Below are positions 23,868 through 32,939 of a DNA stretch of 64,000 nucleotides, one piece after another. The notes under the pieces were generated by a model. It was not told where the DNA came from. It ran no database searches and was given only the letters and a program-made list of their open reading frames with translations. This stretch comes from an uncultured Sedimentitalea sp. (lineage in GTDB: Bacteria > Pseudomonadota > Alphaproteobacteria > Rhodobacterales > Rhodobacteraceae), in NCBI GenBank assembly GCA_947504115.1, contig CANNGH010000006.1, positions 186,001 through 250,000 on the forward strand, in the 5' to 3' direction. The stretch's first letter is position 1. The number at the start of each line of letters is the position of its first letter. The translations under genes were made by a program, and so were the position numbers.

Positions 23868-24388
23868 CGTGTAATCGTCCCCGTGCGGCGGATCTTGCGC
23901 TGCAACTGCATCAGCCCGTAAAGCAGCGCCTCGGCGGTCGGCGGGCAGCCCGGAACGTAGATATCCACCGGCACGATCCGGTCGCAACCGCGCACCACCG
24001 AATAGCTGTAATGGTAATAGCCCCCGCCATTGGCACAACTGCCCATCGAGATCACATAGCGCGGCTCGGGCATCTGATCATAGACCTTGCGCAAGGCCGG
24101 GGCCATCTTGTTGGTCAGCGTGCCGGCCACGATCATCACGTCGGACTGGCGCGGACTGGCGCGCGGGGCGATACCGAAGCGTTCGGCGTCATAGCGTGGC
24201 ATCGATACCTGCATCATCTCGACCGCGCAGCAGGCCAGGCCGAAGGTCATCCAGTGCAGCGATCCGGTGCGCCCCCAGTTGACCAGGTCCTCAAGCGAGG
24301 TCAGCAGGAACCCCTTGTCCTGAAGTTCATGGTTCAGCGCCTGTGTCGTCACCTCGCGGTCGGCGCCGGCGGTGTTGGCTCCGGTCAT
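23864..24388 (-). CDS. nuoB: NADH-quinone oxidoreductase subunit B (cluster N2)
   Basis: A 174-residue subunit carrying the terminal 4Fe-4S cluster N2 next to the quinone site. Ligands are the tandem pair C53-C54 in [12 protein letters not shown]118 in [11 protein letters not shown] and C148 in [11 protein letters not shown]. The start ATG 24388 overlaps the nuoA stop by one base (TGATG), which decides it over the earlier ATG at 24418. Length and motifs are normal. Confidence 0.97.
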   Translation of the reverse strand: MTGANTAGADREVTTQALNHELQDKGFLLTSLEDLVNWGRTGSLHWMTFGLACCAVEMMQVSMPRYDAERFGIAPRASPRQSDVMIVAGTLTNKMAPALRKVYDQMPEPRYVISMGSCANGGGYYHYSYSVVRGCDRIVPVDIYVPGCPPTAEALLYGLMQLQRKIRRTGTITR

Positions 24389-24753
24389 CACTCCCATTCC
24401 AGGGCCCCTTTCTTCCATTCATAGGCGAACCCGACGGTCAGCACGCCGAGAAACGCCATCATCGACCAGAAGCCGACCATGCTCACATCCTTGAACGCCA
24501 CGGCCCATGGGAACAGAAAGGCGATTTCCAGATCGAAAATGATGAAAAGGATCGCGACAAGGTAATACCGCACGTCGAATTTCATCCGGGCATCGTCGAA
24601 GGCGTTGAACCCGCATTCATAGGCGCTGACCTTTTCGGGGTCGGGGTTGCGCACGGCCAGCACGACAGCGGCCAGGATCAGCACGATGCCCAGCCCGACG
24701 GCAACGGCGAAAAACACCAGGATCGGGAGGTATTCCCGCAACATCTCTTCCAC
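24388..24753 (-). CDS. nuoA: NADH-quinone oxidoreductase subunit A
   Basis: A 121-residue, three-helix membrane subunit, first gene of the operon. The flexible loop [20 protein letters not shown] between helices 1 and 2 contains the conserved cysteine used to monitor the active/deactive transition, and [11 protein letters not shown] holds the conserved acidic pair. The start is GTG 24753: AAGGAG lies six bases upstream, better placed than for the ATG three codons later. Confidence 0.96.
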   Translation of the reverse strand: MEEMLREYLPILVFFAVAVGLGIVLILAAVVLAVRNPDPEKVSAYECGFNAFDDARMKFDVRYYLVAILFIIFDLEIAFLFPWAVAFKDVSMVGFWSMMAFLGVLTVGFAYEWKKGALEWE

Positions 24754-24818
24754 GAGCGGCTCCTTCGTTATCTGCGCGCGGTGCGCGCGCCGTCAATGGG
24801 CCTCTTGACCTGCCCTGC

Positions 24819-24847
24819 TGTCTATCCGCGTGCGCGTTGAGGGTCAA
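24819..24847 (-). promoter_or_regulatory. Candidate promoter of the nuo operon
   Basis: On the minus strand TTGACC (24847-24842) and TAGACA (24824-24819) are 17 bases apart, about 65 bases before the nuoA start codon. The -35 is good and the -10 weak, as is common in GC-rich alphaproteobacteria. It lies in the 206-base divergent gap between nuoA and the nitronate monooxygenase gene. A second TTGACG closer to nuoA has no good -10 partner. Confidence 0.4.
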
Positions 24848-24959
24848 CGGGGCCGACCGGTCAAAGCGCAACCGAATTGCCGCACCGCCCGCAGGCGTTG
24901 ACCGAAGCCCCCGCGATATGCTTGGCTGAGCGCGGAGAAAAACGCAGGAGCCCCGCGCC

Positions 24960-26030
24960 ATGAAAGCCGTCGACGAACGCTGCGGGCGGTTTTGCACCAT
25001 GACGGGACTCGACGTGCCGATCCTGATGACGCCGATGGCCGGAGCCTGTCCCGTCGCGCTGTCCGCCGCAGTGGCACGCGCGGGCGGCATGGGGGCTTGC
25101 GGCGCGCTGCTGATGCAACCCCACGAGATCGCGAACTGGGCAGATGCCATGCGGCGCGAAACCGATGGCGCCTTTCAGATCAACACCTGGATTCCCGACC
25201 CGCCCGCCGCGCGCGATCCTGGCCATGAAGGAGAAATCCGCCGGTTCCTCGCCGATTGGGGGCCGGAAATTCCCGCCGACCCTCCAGCGGTCCCCCTGCC
25301 CGATTTCGACGCCCAATGCGCCGCGATGATCGAGGCCCGGCCCGCTGCCATGTCCTCGATCATGGGGCTGTTTCCGTCCGACGTGGTGGCGCGGCTCAAA
25401 GAAGCCGGCATCCTCTGGTTCGCGACCGTCACCACCGTGACCGAGGCGCGCGAGGCCGCAACCGCCGGCGCCGATGTGATCGTCGCCCAGGGCGCCGAGG
25501 CCGGCGGTCATCGCGGCGCGTTCGTTGCGCAACAGGCGGACCAGCAGATGGTCGGTCTGTTCTCGCTGCTGCCCGCGATCGTCGATGCGGTCCGGGTGCC
25601 GGTGGTGGCCACGGGCGGTATCGCCGACGCGCGCGGCGTGGCGGCCGCGCTGATGCTGGGTGCCAGCGCCGTGCAGATCGGCACCGGCCTGCTGCGCACG
25701 CCCGAAGCGGCGCAGCACCCGCTCTGGGCGGATGCGCTGGCAAGGACGGATCCCGAAAACACCACCGTGACGCGGGCCTTTTCCGGGCGCTCCGCCCGCG
25801 CGATCCGCACCGCCTATGTGCAGGCCGCCAGCGCCGCCGATGCCCCCGTCCCGGCCCCCTATCCGGTGCAGCGCGCCCTGACGGCACCGATGCGCCAACA
25901 GGCGGTGCAAAATGGCATCATCGATTCGATGCAGCTCTGGGCCGGACAATCCGCCGCTCTTGCGCGCGCCGAACCCGCCGAGACGCTCGTCATCCGGCTC
26001 TGGAGCGAAACCCGCGCGCTGCTCGGTTAG
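24960..26030 (+). CDS. Nitronate monooxygenase (NMO, 2-nitropropane dioxygenase family)
   Basis: A 356-residue FMN-dependent TIM-barrel enzyme that oxidises alkyl nitronates or related compounds. Family blocks: PILMTPMAGACPVALSAAVA at the N-terminus, AQGAEAGGHRGAF (phosphate/FMN and catalytic His region, near residues 180-192) and PVVATGGIADARGVAAALML followed by GASAVQIGTGLL. Rhodobacterales members often detoxify propionate-3-nitronate, but the true substrate cannot be read from sequence. The start ATG 24960 follows GCAGGAG. It diverges from nuoA and converges with the last gene of the leucine operon, overlapping its stop by four bases. Confidence 0.9.
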   Translation: MKAVDERCGRFCTMTGLDVPILMTPMAGACPVALSAAVARAGGMGACGALLMQPHEIANWADAMRRETDGAFQINTWIPDPPAARDPGHEGEIRRFLADWGPEIPADPPAVPLPDFDAQCAAMIEARPAAMSSIMGLFPSDVVARLKEAGILWFATVTTVTEAREAATAGADVIVAQGAEAGGHRGAFVAQQADQQMVGLFSLLPAIVDAVRVPVVATGGIADARGVAAALMLGASAVQIGTGLLRTPEAAQHPLWADALARTDPENTTVTRAFSGRSARAIRTAYVQAASAADAPVPAPYPVQRALTAPMRQQAVQNGIIDSMQLWAGQSAALARAEPAETLVIRLWSETRALLG

Positions 26031-26809
26031 CGCATCCACGCCGCCTTGCGCTTGTCGAAGAACGCGGCAATCCCCTCTTTGGCTTCATCCGTCTCCCAGC
26101 GCGAGACCAGCGCGTGGATGGTCCGGTCGATTGTCTCGTCGGTGATCGGCGGCGCAAGATCGCGGATCAATTGCTTGGCCGCCGCGACTGCCCCCGGCGC
26201 GCAATCGAGATACGGCACGATTTCCGCCTCGACCGCCTCGGCCAGATCATCGGCGGGCACCGCGCGCGCCAGCAATCCCAGATCGACAGCTTCGGCGGCA
26301 CCGAACAGGCGGGCGGACATGAACACCCGACGCGCGCAGGCTTCGCCCATGCGGGCCACGACATAGGGTCCGATCGTGGCGGGGATCAGCCCCAGCCGCG
26401 TTTCGGTCAGCCCCATCTTCAGATGATCGGCGCCGAGGGCCAGGTCGCACACGCTGACCAGACCGACCCCACCGCCAAAGGCGTTGCCCTGCACCGCCCC
26501 GATCAGCGGCTTGGGCAGAGTGTTCAACGCCTGCAGCATCATGGCAAGCTTGCGCGCCTCGGTGAACCGGGTCTCCGGATCGGCGGCCATCTGCGCCCGC
26601 ATCCAGCTGAGATCGCCGCCGGCGCAAAAGGATTTGCCCGCACCGGTCAGAATGACCGCACGCACGGCATCATCCGCGCCCAACCGCGCCGCTGCCTGCG
26701 TCAGATCGGCAATCATCGCAGCCGACATCGCGTTGTGCTTTTCGGCGCGGTTCAGCGTCAGCGTGGCAATGCCCCGCGTGTCGGTATGGACATCTAGCGT
26801 TTCAAACAT
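26027..26809 (-). CDS. liuC: Methylglutaconyl-CoA hydratase (enoyl-CoA hydratase family)
   Basis: A 260-residue crotonase-fold enzyme. The oxyanion-hole segment AVILTGAGKSFCAGGDLSWM and the second block AVQGNAFGGGVGLVSVCDLAL followed by TETRLGLIPATIGPYV are as in AUH/LiuC hydratases, which convert 3-methylglutaconyl-CoA to HMG-CoA. The assignment rests on operon context with the other leucine degradation genes; the fold alone would also fit other enoyl-CoA hydratases. ATG 26809 overlaps the end of liuE by eight bases. It is the last gene of the operon. Confidence 0.88.
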   Translation of the reverse strand: MFETLDVHTDTRGIATLTLNRAEKHNAMSAAMIADLTQAAARLGADDAVRAVILTGAGKSFCAGGDLSWMRAQMAADPETRFTEARKLAMMLQALNTLPKPLIGAVQGNAFGGGVGLVSVCDLALGADHLKMGLTETRLGLIPATIGPYVVARMGEACARRVFMSARLFGAAEAVDLGLLARAVPADDLAEAVEAEIVPYLDCAPGAVAAAKQLIRDLAPPITDETIDRTIHALVSRWETDEAKEGIAAFFDKRKAAWMR

Positions 26810-27665
26810 CCGCCACCCCCCGCATCGCACGCGCCATCGCGGCGGCTTCGTTCAGCACATCCATGTCCAGACCCGTCTCGTACCCCAGACGCTGCAGATG
26901 CGCCGCCACTGTCTCGCTCGCCACGTTGCCCGATGCGCCGGGCGCATAGGGACATCCGCCCAAACCGCCCACGGCGGCATCGAACACCCGCACCCCCAGC
27001 GCCAGCGACGCGTCGATATTCGCGATCGCCCGCCCGCCCGTGTCGTGATAATGACCGGCCAGACGCCCCACCGGAACCACATCGCGCACCTTCATCAGCA
27101 TCCGCGTGACGCTGTCCGGCGTGCCCTTGCCGATCGTGTCGCCCAGCGAAATCTCATAGCACCCCAGCGCGAACAGCCGGTCGGCCAGTGCCGCGACCTG
27201 CGCGGGCGGCGTCGGACCATCGAACGGGCAATCGGTCACGCAGGAAATATAACCGCGCACCGGCAGGTCGATATGGCGCGCCGCCTTCAGGATCGGCTCG
27301 AACCGCTCGATGGATTCGGCAATGCTTGCGTTCACATTGGCCCGCGAGAACCCCTCGCTGGCCGCAGCGAAGACCGCGATCTCGTCGGCCTTTGCGGCCA
27401 GCGCATCCTCATAGCCTCGCATGTTCGGCGTCAACGCGGCATAGCGCACGCCGGGCGCACGGGCGATGCCACCCAGAACCTCGGCCGAGCCCGCCATCTG
27501 CGGCACCCATTTCGGGCTGACGAAGCTGGCGACTTCGATCCGCGAGAACCCCGCACGGCTCAGGCAGTCGACCAGGGCCACCTTTTCCGAGACCGGAATT
27601 TCACGCTTTTCGTTCTGCAACCCGTCACGAGGTCCGACCTCGAAAATCTCGACCGCTTCGCCCAT
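26802..27665 (-). CDS. liuE: Hydroxymethylglutaryl-CoA lyase
   Basis: A 287-residue TIM-barrel lyase cleaving HMG-CoA to acetyl-CoA and acetoacetate, the last step of leucine catabolism. Signatures are EVGPRDGLQNEK at the N-terminus (catalytic Arg/Asp), SFVSPKWVPQMAG, and GGLGGCPYAPGASGNVASET with the active-site Cys loop; the metal-binding HYHDTGGRA is also present. Start ATG 27665 (MGEAVEIFEV) is the family N-terminus; the longer frame to 27695 adds ten residues without support. It lies 66 bases downstream of liuD. Confidence 0.95.
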   Translation of the reverse strand: MGEAVEIFEVGPRDGLQNEKREIPVSEKVALVDCLSRAGFSRIEVASFVSPKWVPQMAGSAEVLGGIARAPGVRYAALTPNMRGYEDALAAKADEIAVFAAASEGFSRANVNASIAESIERFEPILKAARHIDLPVRGYISCVTDCPFDGPTPPAQVAALADRLFALGCYEISLGDTIGKGTPDSVTRMLMKVRDVVPVGRLAGHYHDTGGRAIANIDASLALGVRVFDAAVGGLGGCPYAPGASGNVASETVAAHLQRLGYETGLDMDVLNEAAAMARAMRGVADV

Positions 27666-27731
27666 GACCGCACCCCTGCTTCTTTCTGGTTCCAAATACC
27701 CAATTCCGCCCGCTGCAACCGGATGCGCCGC

Positions 27732-29669
27732 CTACTCCTCCTGCGGCTCCAGCCGCACCAGCGCCGCCCCTGCCTCGACCTGCGCGCCGGCTTGCGTCAG
27801 CACCTCGGCCACCACGCCGTCACGTGCCGCCAGAAGCGCATGCTCCATCTTCATCGCCTCGAGCACCGCCAGGCGGTCGCCCTCTGTCACGCTCTGCCCG
27901 ACGCTGGCCAACACCGCCTTGACCAGCCCCGGCATCGGCGCCTCGACAAGGTTGCCGTCGCCCGAGGCCGCCCCGGCCCGGTCCAGCGGATCGATCACCC
28001 GGAAGGCCAGCCCGTAATCATCAAACACGGTGACCACATCACCTGCAAGCGCCGTCCGCGGCAACGCGACGCCGCCGATCTGCCACTCGCCTGCGATGCG
28101 CCGCGCCGTCACCCGCTCCTCCGCGACGGACCATTCGTGACGGTCCGGACCTTGCGCCCGCAGCTCCAGCGCGATGTCCTCGCCCTGAAACGCCAGGGTG
28201 ACCGCGCGCACCAGCGGCCGCCAGAGGGTGAAACCCCTGTCCCAGCCGTCCCGCCCGGCATCCAGCGCCGCCATCGCGGCGGCAACGACATGACGCGGTT
28301 GCGGTTGCGGCACGATCACCAGATCGTCGATGTCGCGCGCGATCAGCCCGGTATCGACATCGCCCTGCGCGAATCCGGGATGTCGTGCCAAGGCCCCCAG
28401 AAAGGCCAGATTGGTGACGGTTCCTGCCACCTGCGTCTGCTCCAGCGCGCGCGACAGGCGCGACAAGGCCACCTCGCGCGTCGGCCCGTGGACGATCACT
28501 TTGGCGATCATCGGATCGTACCATGGGCTGATGGTGTCGCCTGCGCGCACACCGCTATCGGCGCGGCAGAAGGCGGGAAATTCGAGATGGGTCAGGCGTC
28601 CGGTGGCGGGCAGGAATCCCTTGGGCACGTCCTCGGCATAAAGCCGCGCCTCGAAGGCATGGCCGGTGATTGTCAGATCCTCCTGCGCTTTGGGCAGGGC
28701 TTCGCCTGCCGCCACGCGCAGTTGCCATTCCGCCAGATCGACGCCGGTGATCGCTTCGGTCACCGGGTGTTCGACCTGAAGGCGGGTGTTCATCTCCATG
28801 AACCAGAACCGGTCGGGACGCAGCCCGTCGGACCCATCGACGATGAACTCGACCGTGCCCGCTCCGGCATAGCCGATGGCCTCGGCGGCGCGCACCGCGG
28901 CCCGTCCCATCGCCGCGCGCATCTCGGGCGTCATCCCCGGCGCCGGCGCCTCTTCGATCACCTTCTGATGACGGCGCTGGAGCGAGCAGTCGCGCTCGAA
29001 GAGGTGCAGGGCGTGTGTGCCATCGCCGAAGACCTGCACCTCGATATGGCGGGGTTTTGTCACGAACTTCTCGACCAGAACCGCGTCGTTGCCGAACGCG
29101 CTGCGCGCCTCGCTGCGTGCGCTGTCGAGCGCTGCGGCGAAATCGCCCGGTTTCTCGACCAGCCGCATGCCCTTGCCCCCACCCCCGGCGACCGCCTTGA
29201 TCAGCACCGGATAGCCGATCTTTTCAGCCTGCTGCGCCAGATGGTCCGCATCCTGGTTGTCGCCATGATAGCCGGGCACCACCGGCACCCCGGCCTGTTC
29301 CATCAGCGCCTTGGCGGCATCCTTGAGCCCCATCTTGCGGATCGCATCCGCGGACGGCCCGATGAACACCAATCCCGCCGCTGTCACCGCATCGACGAAA
29401 TCCGGATTTTCGGACAGGAAGCCATAGCCCGGATGGATCGCCTGAGCGCCGGTTTCCAGTGCCGCCGCGATGATCGCGTCGCCGCGCAGATAGCTGTCTG
29501 CCGGGGCCGGTCCGCCGATGGACACGGCGATATCGGCCATCTGCACATGCTTGGCGTCGGCATCCACATCGGAGTGGACCGCGACACAGCGCAGGCCCAT
29601 GGCTTGCGCGGTTTCGATCACCCGGCAGGCGATTTCACTGCGGTTGGCAATCAGGATCGTGTCGAACAT
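27732..29669 (-). CDS. liuD: Methylcrotonyl-CoA carboxylase, biotin-containing alpha subunit
   Basis: A 645-residue subunit with biotin carboxylase, BT and biotin carrier domains. N-terminal FDTILIANRSEIACRVIETA, the ATP-grasp loop AVAGGGGKGMRLVEKPGDF, and MEMNTRLQVEHPVTE are biotin carboxylase signatures; the biotinylation motif EAMKMEH places the target lysine near residue 607. The start is ATG 29669, with AAGGA eight bases upstream; one codon earlier is only TTG. It pairs with LiuB to carboxylate 3-methylcrotonyl-CoA. Geranyl-CoA or propionyl-CoA carboxylase are less likely given the flanking isovaleryl-CoA dehydrogenase and HMG-CoA lyase genes. Confidence 0.95.
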   Translation of the reverse strand: MFDTILIANRSEIACRVIETAQAMGLRCVAVHSDVDADAKHVQMADIAVSIGGPAPADSYLRGDAIIAAALETGAQAIHPGYGFLSENPDFVDAVTAAGLVFIGPSADAIRKMGLKDAAKALMEQAGVPVVPGYHGDNQDADHLAQQAEKIGYPVLIKAVAGGGGKGMRLVEKPGDFAAALDSARSEARSAFGNDAVLVEKFVTKPRHIEVQVFGDGTHALHLFERDCSLQRRHQKVIEEAPAPGMTPEMRAAMGRAAVRAAEAIGYAGAGTVEFIVDGSDGLRPDRFWFMEMNTRLQVEHPVTEAITGVDLAEWQLRVAAGEALPKAQEDLTITGHAFEARLYAEDVPKGFLPATGRLTHLEFPAFCRADSGVRAGDTISPWYDPMIAKVIVHGPTREVALSRLSRALEQTQVAGTVTNLAFLGALARHPGFAQGDVDTGLIARDIDDLVIVPQPQPRHVVAAAMAALDAGRDGWDRGFTLWRPLVRAVTLAFQGEDIALELRAQGPDRHEWSVAEERVTARRIAGEWQIGGVALPRTALAGDVVTVFDDYGLAFRVIDPLDRAGAASGDGNLVEAPMPGLVKAVLASVGQSVTEGDRLAVLEAMKMEHALLAARDGVVAEVLTQAGAQVEAGAALVRLEPQEE

Positions 29670-29697
29670 CAATCTGGTCCTTGTGTCGGGCGTCGGA

Positions 29698-29748
29698 CCG
29701 GGGGCTGCCTGCGCCCGGACCCCCGGGGATACTTATGGCCAAAAGAAG
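29698..29748 (-). repeat. Intergenic hairpin element, copy A (between liuB and liuD)
   Basis: Read on the minus strand this starts CTTCTTTTGGCCATAAG, continues TATCCCC, and ends in a hairpin with arms CCGGGGG (29726-29720) and CCCCCGG (29704-29698) around a 15-base loop. A diverged copy with the same CTTCTTxTGGC...TATxCCCG head lies at 57614-57663. Elements with this look are frequent in Rhodobacteraceae intergenic regions from general memory; I know no established function. Here it fills the 90-base gap after liuB and could attenuate transcription or protect the 3' end. Confidence 0.5.
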
Positions 29749-29759
29749 CCGATTTGGCG

Positions 29760-31370
29760 TCACATCCGGAACAAGCCGAAGCGCGTATCCGGGATCGGCG
29801 CGTTCAGCGCGGCGCGCAAGCTGAGCGCCAGAACGTCGCGAGATTTGCGCGGGTCGATCACACCATCGTCCCAGAGCCGCGCGCTGGCATAAAGCGGATG
29901 ACTTTGTTCCTCGAACATCTCGATGGTGGGGCGCTTGAAATCGGCCTCTTCGTCCTGTGACCAACTGCCCCCCTGCCGCTCGATCGCGTCGCGTTTGACG
30001 GTCGCGAGCACGCCGGCAGCCTGCTCGCCGCCCATGACCGAGATGCGGCTGTTGGGCCAGGTCCACAGGAATCGCGGCTGATAGGCGCGCCCCGCCATGC
30101 CGTAATTTCCCGCGCCGAAGGATCCGCCGACGAGCATGGTGATCTTGGGCACCGAAGTGGTGGCGACGGCCGTGACCAGCTTGGCGCCGTGGCGGGCGAT
30201 GCCCTCGTTCTCGTACCTGCGGCCCACCATGAAGCCGGTGATGTTCTGCAGGAAGACCAGCGGCGTCTTGCGCTGGCTGCAGAGTTCAACGAAATGCGCG
30301 CCCTTCTGGGCGGATTCCGAGAACAGGACGCCGTTATTGGCGATGATGCCAATGGGACAGCCGCGCAGATGGGCGAAGCCTGTCACAAGCGTCTCACCGA
30401 AGCGCGGCTTGAACTCGTCGAACCGGCTGCCATCGACCAACCGGGCGATCACCTCGCGGATGTCATAGGGCGTGCGCAGGCCGGCCGGCACGACGCCGAG
30501 GATTTCCTCGGGGTCGTAGGCCGGCTCTTCCGGTGCCTCCATCCGTAGGGCGGGGTTCACCCCGCCGCCCCGGTTCAGATTGCCAACGGCGCGCCGCGCC
30601 AGCGCCAGCGCGTGGGCGTCATCCTCGGCCAGATAGTCGGCCACACCCGACAGGCGCGTGTGCACGTCGCCGCCGCCCAGATCCTCGGCGCTGACGACCT
30701 CTCCGGTTGCCGCCTTGACCAGTGGCGGGCCGGCAAGGAAGATCGTGCCCTGATCGCGCACGATGATGGTGACGTCGGACATGGCCGGCACGTAGGCGCC
30801 CCCGGCGGTGCAGGAGCCCATGACGACAGCGATCTGCGGGATACCCCGCGCCGACATGTTCGCCTGATTGTAGAAGATGCGCCCGAAATGGTCGCGGTCG
30901 GGGAACACTTCGTCCTGGTTGGGCAGGTTGGCGCCGCCGGAATCCACCAAATAGATGCAGGGCAGATTGTTTTCGGCAGCGATTTCCTGTGCCCGAAGAT
31001 GTTTTTTCACCGACAGCGGGTAATAGGTGCCGCCCTTCACGGTGGCGTCGTTGCACACCACCATCACGTCCTGCCCGTGGACCTGCCCGATCCCGGCGAT
31101 GACCCCCGCGGCGGGGGCGTCGCCGCCATAGAGCCCATGCGCCGCCGTCGCGCCGATTTCCAGAAACGGGCTGCCGGCATCCATCAGATTGGCGACCCGG
31201 CGGCGCGGCAGCATCTTGCCACGATCCAGATGCCGGGCGCGGGCGCGTTCTCCGCCACCCTGCGCGGCGATTTCGGCGGCTGCGGCGATCGTTTCCAATG
31301 CCTCCAGATGGGCCTGCCGGTTCTGGCGGAATTCTTCCGAGGACGGGATCGCGCGGGATGTCAGCTTCAC
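29760..31370 (-). CDS. liuB: Methylcrotonyl-CoA carboxylase, carboxyltransferase beta subunit
   Basis: A 536-residue carboxyltransferase. Crotonase-like oxyanion segments are visible: [20 protein letters not shown] and [17 protein letters not shown] in the N-half, [20 protein letters not shown] and [20 protein letters not shown] in the C-half, the last being typical for MCC-beta. The start is GTG 31370 ([11 protein letters not shown]), with GGAGA upstream and a GTGA overlap with the stop of the acyl-CoA ligase gene; the much longer frame upstream is inside that gene. Length equals the family norm of about 535. Confidence 0.95.
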   Translation of the reverse strand: MKLTSRAIPSSEEFRQNRQAHLEALETIAAAAEIAAQGGGERARARHLDRGKMLPRRRVANLMDAGSPFLEIGATAAHGLYGGDAPAAGVIAGIGQVHGQDVMVVCNDATVKGGTYYPLSVKKHLRAQEIAAENNLPCIYLVDSGGANLPNQDEVFPDRDHFGRIFYNQANMSARGIPQIAVVMGSCTAGGAYVPAMSDVTIIVRDQGTIFLAGPPLVKAATGEVVSAEDLGGGDVHTRLSGVADYLAEDDAHALALARRAVGNLNRGGGVNPALRMEAPEEPAYDPEEILGVVPAGLRTPYDIREVIARLVDGSRFDEFKPRFGETLVTGFAHLRGCPIGIIANNGVLFSESAQKGAHFVELCSQRKTPLVFLQNITGFMVGRRYENEGIARHGAKLVTAVATTSVPKITMLVGGSFGAGNYGMAGRAYQPRFLWTWPNSRISVMGGEQAAGVLATVKRDAIERQGGSWSQDEEADFKRPTIEMFEEQSHPLYASARLWDDGVIDPRKSRDVLALSLRAALNAPIPDTRFGLFRM

Positions 31371-32920
31371 GTGTCGCTCTCCTTTTCCGCCGCCGCGCGG
31401 CGTTTCAGTTGCTTGCGGATCACCTTGCCGGTGACGGTCATCGGCAGGTCGGTCAGGAACTCGATTTCTCTTGGATAGGAATAGGTTGCAAGGCGATCCT
31501 TGACGAACGCCTGAAGATCCTCGACTGTCGCAGTCGCCCCCGGTTTCAGGACGATATAGGCCTTGACGATCTCGGTGCGCAAACTGTCGGGCTTGCCCAC
31601 CACGCCCACCGTGGCGACCGCCGGATGCGTCAGCAGGCAATCCTCGATCTCGGACGGACCGATGCGGTAGCCGGCCGAGGTGATCACATCATCCTCCCGC
31701 CCGATAAAGCGCAGATAATCGCCCTGCCATATGCCCCGGTCGCCGGTGATCAGCCAGTCGCCCCGGAACTTTTCCGCCGTCTCTTCGGGGCGGTTCCAAT
31801 ACCGCAGCATCATGCTGGCCGAGCCGCGACGGATGGCGACGTCGCCCTCTTCATCGGTGGGCCTGCCGGTTTCGTCGATGACCGCGACCTGATGCCCCGG
31901 CACCGGTTTGCCGATGCAGCCGGGGCGCGCGGGGAAATCGGCGCCACAGGAGGACACCACCATGTTGCATTCGGTCTGGCCGTAGAATTCGTTGATCTCA
32001 AGCCCGAAGGCCCGCCGCCCCCAATCCAGCATCTCGGCGCCCAGCGGTTCGCCGCCCGAGGCGACCGAGCGCAGGCCCGGCAGCGTGACGTCGGCGGCCT
32101 TGAGCATTCGCAGCGCGGTGGGCGGGAAGAACACGTTGCGCACGTCGCCGCGCGCGATGATGTCGGCGCAAGCCTGGGGCGTGAACTTGTCCAGTCGCGC
32201 GGCCACAACCGGCACGCCCAGCGCCAGCGCGGGCATCGCGACGTCGAACAGCCCGCCGATCCACGCCCAGTCGGCGGGTGTCCAGAGACAATCGCCCGGC
32301 TGGCCCAGATGATCATGGCTGAGCGACACGCCGGGGATATGGCCGCTGAGAACGCGATGGCCATGCAGCGCCCCCTTGGGCGTGCCGGTGGTGCCGGAGG
32401 TATAGATCAGCACCGCCGGGTCCTCGGGGCCGGTATCGGCGGTGGCGATCGGAGCGCCCTCCCGCCCCGCTTCGCCGGCGATCTGCGGCGTGGCGATATC
32501 TCCCACCAGCGCCGCGCCGTCTTGATCGGTCAGCACCAGTTGAGCGCCCGCGTCGGTGATGCGGCTGCGCAGCGCATCCTGCTTGAACAGTTTGAACAAA
32601 GGCACTGAAATCGCGCCGATCTTCCAGATTGCCAGATGCGCGGCGGCGCAGACCGGCGACTGGCCCAGCAGCACGCCAACCCGGTCGCCGCGTGTCACGC
32701 CGCGCGCCAGAAGCGTGCGCGCCAAAGCGTCGGTCATCGCCGCCAGTTCGCCGCGCGTGACGTCACGCCGCTCCGCCCCCGTCAGATCGATAATCGCCAC
32801 GGCGTCAGGCTGACCGGCAAGGCACTGGTCGGCGATATTCAGCCGGTCGGGCAGGGTCCAGAATCCGTCGGTCGTCAGGACCGACACTGGCGCAGGGCCG
32901 GATCTGTCATTGCCTTGCAT
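31367..32920 (-). CDS. AMP-dependent acyl-CoA synthetase in the leucine degradation operon
   Basis: A 517-residue ANL-superfamily ligase. The AMP motif is [18 protein letters not shown], followed by the A5 region [12 protein letters not shown] and the hinge/A8 region [20 protein letters not shown]; the catalytic lysine is in [14 protein letters not shown] near the C-terminus. It lies between liuA and liuB with overlaps or tiny gaps. HMG-CoA lyase releases free acetoacetate, so an acetoacetate-CoA ligase role is attractive; isovalerate or another short acid is also possible. ATG 32920 is preferred, with GGGGG just upstream; a GTG at 32938 two bases from liuA is the alternative. Confidence 0.85.
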   Translation of the reverse strand: MQGNDRSGPAPVSVLTTDGFWTLPDRLNIADQCLAGQPDAVAIIDLTGAERRDVTRGELAAMTDALARTLLARGVTRGDRVGVLLGQSPVCAAAHLAIWKIGAISVPLFKLFKQDALRSRITDAGAQLVLTDQDGAALVGDIATPQIAGEAGREGAPIATADTGPEDPAVLIYTSGTTGTPKGALHGHRVLSGHIPGVSLSHDHLGQPGDCLWTPADWAWIGGLFDVAMPALALGVPVVAARLDKFTPQACADIIARGDVRNVFFPPTALRMLKAADVTLPGLRSVASGGEPLGAEMLDWGRRAFGLEINEFYGQTECNMVVSSCGADFPARPGCIGKPVPGHQVAVIDETGRPTDEEGDVAIRRGSASMMLRYWNRPEETAEKFRGDWLITGDRGIWQGDYLRFIGREDDVITSAGYRIGPSEIEDCLLTHPAVATVGVVGKPDSLRTEIVKAYIVLKPGATATVEDLQAFVKDRLATYSYPREIEFLTDLPMTVTGKVIRKQLKRRAAAEKESDT

Positions 32921-32939
32921 TCGCCCCCGCGTGTTCACG

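Noticed and set aside
26484-29960. 1158-codon plus-strand frame across liuC, liuE and liuD
   Set aside because: Longest frame of the region, but antisense to three enzymes with intact motifs; composition typical of a reverse-complement frame.
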